Assembly (NCBI GenBank): GCA_934699705.1
Contig: CAKUXD010000006.1
Location: 9,582-73,581, forward strand
Origin: an uncultured Candidatus Melainabacteria bacterium
GTDB lineage: Bacteria > Cyanobacteriota > Vampirovibrionia > Gastranaerophilales > Gastranaerophilaceae
Length of the DNA: 64,000 nt
Direction: 5' to 3'
This document shows, piece by piece, positions 61,480-64,000 of the stretch (the first letter of the stretch is position 1; each line of letters opens with the position of its first letter). Made by a program: the position numbers and the translations under genes. The notes beneath the pieces were generated by a model that saw only the letters and a program-made list of their open reading frames with translations, was not told the DNA's origin and made no database searches.

Positions 61480-61891
61480 AAAAGCGTCGGTAACAATAGA
61501 CGATAAAATTTATTCTTCAATCGGGCATGGACTATTAACCTTTGTTGGTATAGAAAAAGGGGATACTCTTGAGCATGTTCAGAAAATGGCTGATAAAATA
61601 GTTAAGTTAAGAATTTTTTCTGATGAAAACGGGAAAATGAATAAATCGTTGTTAGATATTAACGGCGAAATGCTTGTAGTTTCTCAATTTACACTATGTG
61701 GAGATTGTAAAAAAGGGACTAGACCAAGTTTTGACAAATCAGAATTGCCAGAATTAGCAAATGAATTATATGAAGAATTTGTAAAATTTGTAAAAAGCCA
61801 TGAAATCCAGACACAGACTGGAAAATTTGCAGCAGAAATGGCTGTTGAGCTAATAAATGACGGACCTGTAACTTTCATGTTGGAAAAATAA
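61454..61891 (+). CDS. dtd: D-aminoacyl-tRNA deacylase
   Basis: This encodes 145 residues of the enzyme that removes D-amino acids from tRNA. The signature SQFTLCGDCKKGTRPSF and the C-terminal NDGPVTFML (Gly-cis-Pro region) are present. It overlaps the preceding gene by 26 nt and ends this run. The promoter of the next gene lies across its last codons. Confidence 0.96.
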   Translation: MKCLIQRVKKASVTIDDKIYSSIGHGLLTFVGIEKGDTLEHVQKMADKIVKLRIFSDENGKMNKSLLDINGEMLVVSQFTLCGDCKKGTRPSFDKSELPELANELYEEFVKFVKSHEIQTQTGKFAAEMAVELINDGPVTFMLEK

Positions 61892-61908
61892 AAAATTTCT
61901 GTTATAAT
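61880..61908 (+). promoter_or_regulatory. Promoter for the Zn-ribbon/low-complexity gene
   Basis: TTGGAA (61880-61885), 17 bp, then a perfect TATAAT (61903-61908) preceded by TGT. It overlaps the end of dtd. The predicted leader is about 85 nt. Confidence 0.75.
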
Positions 61909-61977
61909 GGATTTATAGTTTATTAGTTGAAATATGATATTAGAAGTCCGTTTTTACCTTGTAGGAGAAGGATTTAT

Positions 61978-61989
61978 TTGAAAAATTAG
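61978..61989 (+). other. Possible three-codon leader ORF
   Basis: TTG-AAA-AAT-TAG (61978-61989) lies 6 nt after a strong GGAGAAGG (61964-61971), ahead of the true start at 62001. Its stop overlaps the AGAGG ribosome site of the main gene. It may be chance or a regulatory leader peptide. Confidence 0.25.
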
Positions 61990-62000
61990 AGGCATGTCTT

Positions 62001-63296
62001 ATGTATGTAAATAAATGTATTAAATGTGGCGCAGAGTTTGAAACAAAGAACCCAAAACGAGTTATTTGTCCAAATTGTTTATATCCTGACAAAAGCATGA
62101 TGCCATCAGGTGGCGATTCAGGTGATGGCGAACAACAACAAGAACAAAATAATCAAGGCTATCAACAACAAGATGGTCAAGATTTAGAAGGTAATAAACA
62201 AGATTACGGTTCTTCTAATTATGGTGGTTCGTATTCGTCTGGTGGATACTCAGCAGGCGGTTATTCAGCTGGCGGATATAGTTCAGGCGGTTATGAAAGA
62301 CCACAACGTAGTTATAACCAGGGTGGTTACCAACAAAGAAATAATTATCAACAACGCGGAAGCTATCAAGGTCAAGGTGGATACCAACAAAGAGGCGGAT
62401 ATCAAGACAGACAAGGCGGATACCAACAACGTGGTGGATATCAAGATAGACAAGGTGGCTATCAACAAAGAAATAACTATCAACAACGTGGCGGGTATCA
62501 AAGTCAAGGCGGATACCAACAACGTGGTGGATATCAAGACAGAAATCAAGGTGGCTATCAACAAAGACGACCTTCACAAGGTGGTTTTCAGCAACGCAGA
62601 CCTCAAGGTGGCGGTTTCCAACGCAGACCAGCAGGTAATAGACCTCCAAAACCTCAAAAACAACTTTTAATCAGTAAGGAGCAATTAGAACAAATTGAAG
62701 CTCTTTATAAGGCAATGCTTCCATTGCCAAATCCAGATGCTCATGAAGTGATTGGTGAAAAAATTGGTTTAGAGCCAAGAAAAGTATTTTTTGGTATAAA
62801 TTTAGTACGTCAAAAAATGATGCTACCAAAATTGCCATTCCCAAAACGTAAATTGGCAATTTCTCCAGACCAATTACTAGCTATAAGAAGTTTGTATGAA
62901 CCATTATTGCCACTTCCTCCAATTGGTTGTCATAAAATTATTGCGGTACAACTAAAAATGGACGAATGGCGTGTTCACGTTGGTATAGGCTTAATCAGAA
63001 GTCAAATGGGGCTAGATAGATGGAATCAAGACAGAGAAGATGCTCCAGAAGAATTTAAAAAAACTTCTGCTGAAAAAGAAGAAAAAGAAGTAAAAAAGAA
63101 AAAATCTACAAAAGCTAAAGCTAAAGCAGAGGTTGAAGAACCTTTAGACGCAGAAAGCGAAGTTGAAGAAAAACCTAAAAAAACAAGAGCTAAAAAAGCG
63201 GTTAAAGAAGACGCTGAAGCAGTAGAAGAAGAAGTTAAACCTGAAAAGAAAACAAGAGGCAGAAAAGCCAAAAAAGCTGATGAAGATGAAGAATAA
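62001..63296 (+). CDS. Zn-ribbon protein with Gly/Tyr/Gln/Arg-rich prion-like region
   Basis: This encodes 431 residues and I recognise no family. Residues 6-26 hold two CxxC motifs (CIKC, CPNC), a likely zinc ribbon. Residues 35-218 are low complexity, dominated by GGYQQRGGYQDRQ-like repeats with RGG and GGY motifs. Two copies of a roughly 55-residue module (about 222-276 and 284-338) share I-S-x-x-Q-L, LPLP and a late IR/VR-x-x-M. The tail (from 345) alternates acidic and Lys-rich stretches. RGG/GY-rich regions bind RNA and can drive phase separation. AGAGG precedes the ATG. rimM overlaps its end. Confidence 0.75.
   Translation: MYVNKCIKCGAEFETKNPKRVICPNCLYPDKSMMPSGGDSGDGEQQQEQNNQGYQQQDGQDLEGNKQDYGSSNYGGSYSSGGYSAGGYSAGGYSSGGYERPQRSYNQGGYQQRNNYQQRGSYQGQGGYQQRGGYQDRQGGYQQRGGYQDRQGGYQQRNNYQQRGGYQSQGGYQQRGGYQDRNQGGYQQRRPSQGGFQQRRPQGGGFQRRPAGNRPPKPQKQLLISKEQLEQIEALYKAMLPLPNPDAHEVIGEKIGLEPRKVFFGINLVRQKMMLPKLPFPKRKLAISPDQLLAIRSLYEPLLPLPPIGCHKIIAVQLKMDEWRVHVGIGLIRSQMGLDRWNQDREDAPEEFKKTSAEKEEKEVKKKKSTKAKAKAEVEEPLDAESEVEEKPKKTRAKKAVKEDAEAVEEEVKPEKKTRGRKAKKADEDEE
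62281..62630 (+). repeat. In-frame tandem repeats encoding GGYQQRGG-type units
   Basis: Short imperfect units of about 30-45 bp repeat through this stretch, keeping the reading frame of the low-complexity protein. Unit number probably varies between strains by slippage or recombination. Confidence 0.85.
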
Positions 63297-63798
63297 TTAC
63301 ATTTCTATCGGTAAAATTTTAAATTTTCATGGAGTTCAAGGCGAAGCCAAGGTTGGGTATTCGAAAAATCAAGCTGATTTCTTGAAATCTCTTTCGGGTG
63401 CTTATATTTTTGTAAATGATGAATATAAATATTTCAGAATTAAAAATATCAAATTTAATAATAAATTTGCGATTATAAAATTCGAAGGTATAAATTCAAT
63501 TAATGAAGTTTTAGAATACAAAAATGCTTTAATCTATGTTCCGCAAGAGGATTTTGAAAGTTCTTTAGACGACGGTGAATACTTGGTTGATGATTTAATT
63601 GGAATGGAAGTTTATTCAAATGACAAAAAAATAGGAATGGTTATTGGTGTTTCTTCAAATGGTGCAAATGACTTGTTGTCTATAAGAGGGACTTCTCAAA
63701 AAATTTCTTTAGTGCCATTTGTTGATGAATTAGTTCCAGAAGTTGATTTAGAAAACAAAAAAATATATATAAACGAAATTCAAGGATTAATTGAATAA
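63280..63798 (+). CDS. rimM: Ribosome maturation factor RimM
   Basis: This encodes 172 residues. RimM binds S19 and helps mature the 30S head. The N-terminal beta-barrel ([19 protein letters not shown]) and C-terminal PRC-barrel-like domain ([11 protein letters not shown] to [17 protein letters not shown]) are visible. ATG 63280 or 63286 are both possible; either overlaps the preceding gene, which ends at 63296. The stop overlaps the trmD start (TAATG). The rimM-trmD pair is near universal. Confidence 0.94.
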   Translation: MKMKNNYISIGKILNFHGVQGEAKVGYSKNQADFLKSLSGAYIFVNDEYKYFRIKNIKFNNKFAIIKFEGINSINEVLEYKNALIYVPQEDFESSLDDGEYLVDDLIGMEVYSNDKKIGMVIGVSSNGANDLLSIRGTSQKISLVPFVDELVPEVDLENKKIYINEIQGLIE

Positions 63799-64000
63799 TG
63801 AGATTTGATGTATTAACATTATTCCCAGAAATGATAGACTCATACTGTAATTGCAGTATTTTAAAACGCGCAATTGAGCGTGATGTAATTGAAGTTAAGA
63901 CAATAAATCCTCGCGATTTTTCGCTTGATAAACATAAAAAAGTTGATGATACCCCTTATGGTGGCGGAGCAGGAATGGTTTTAGCACCACAACCTTATGT
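63798..64000 (+). CDS. trmD: tRNA (guanine-N1)-methyltransferase, N-terminal part (truncated by window edge)
   Basis: The first 67 codons are present. [48 protein letters not shown] are the TrmD N-terminal signature, part of the deep-trefoil knot methyltransferase that makes m1G37. It is translationally coupled to rimM through TAATG. The gene continues past 64000. Confidence 0.97.
   Translation, partial: MRFDVLTLFPEMIDSYCNCSILKRAIERDVIEVKTINPRDFSLDKHKKVDDTPYGGGAGMVLAPQPY

Noticed and set aside
62281..62630. CRISPR array
   Set aside because: The repeats are imperfect, in frame and unequally spaced, and encode a protein segment.
62221..62670. 149-codon plus-strand frame overlapping the low-complexity region
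   Set aside because: It is a shifted reading of the same repeats and lacks the zinc ribbon and any ribosome site.

Overview
The window is a 64 kb stretch of AT-rich bacterial chromosome, densely coded on both strands, with no insertion sequence, prophage, CRISPR array or rRNA operon. Gene content points to an anaerobic, fermentative, diderm, flagellated and piliated bacterium. Lipid A synthesis (lpxK), an MCE/Mla lipid transporter and a type IV pilus secretin indicate an outer membrane. A [FeFe]-hydrogenase maturase (hydF), a superoxide reductase and a ferritin indicate an anaerobe that meets oxygen occasionally. FliD and a DUF115/Maf-type protein indicate a glycosylated flagellum. The combination, including a GCS2-type glutamate-cysteine ligase, RNase Y with YmdB and many single prepilin or hypothetical genes, fits non-photosynthetic Cyanobacteriota (Vampirovibrionia, Gastranaerophilales-like). 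That placement is inference from gene content only.

Layout: 1-1.4 kb, the end of a ribosomal protein run (rpsH, rplF, rplR) closed by a strong terminator. 1.5-3.3 kb, recO and pilT. 3.4-6.2 kb, gcvT-gcvH-gcvPA. 6.4-8.2 kb, a c-di-GMP signalling protein. 8.4-10.2 kb, fliD. 10.2-13.4 kb, aroC-aroK-aroB with a secreted protein. 13.5-16.3 kb, ftsZ and pepA. 16.5-20.4 kb, rny, ymdB, a PHP phosphoesterase and a prepilin. 20.4-25 kb, nth, lpxK and the MCE transporter. 25-31.4 kb, gshA, rsmA-ispE, pyrG, gatC, hydF. 31.5-32.5 kb, a ZIP transporter and tRNA-Ile. 32.5-36.9 kb, hypothetical, two-component and methyltransferase genes. 36.9-43.2 kb, the pilus assembly operon. 43.4-48.2 kb, a U32-like protein, a secreted protein and a GH57 glycosidase. 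48.3-53.7 kb, tsaB/tsaE, signalling genes and TPR proteins. 54-55.7 kb, a tandem pair of nearly identical unknown proteins. 55.7-56.6 kb, ferritin and superoxide reductase. 56.7-61.9 kb, a tightly overlapping run (YkgJ-like, trpB, rlmN, DUF115, dtd). 62-64 kb, a Zn-ribbon/low-complexity protein followed by rimM and the start of trmD.

The most interesting items are four. First, the Zn-ribbon protein with a Gly/Tyr/Gln/Arg-rich prion-like segment and a duplicated unknown module, next to rimM-trmD. Second, the tandem paralogue pair with a duplicated upstream region, a covarying dyad and a gene-conversion-like identity pattern. Third, structured spacers in the ribosomal run that share a motif and include an attenuator-like fold. 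Fourth, an HDOD protein with a degenerate serine-recombinase-like N-terminus. Several genes also lack a Shine-Dalgarno sequence and have a -10-like hexamer 6-10 nt before the start codon, which suggests leaderless mRNAs. Coordinates come from the sequence; starts were refined by ribosome binding sites where visible.
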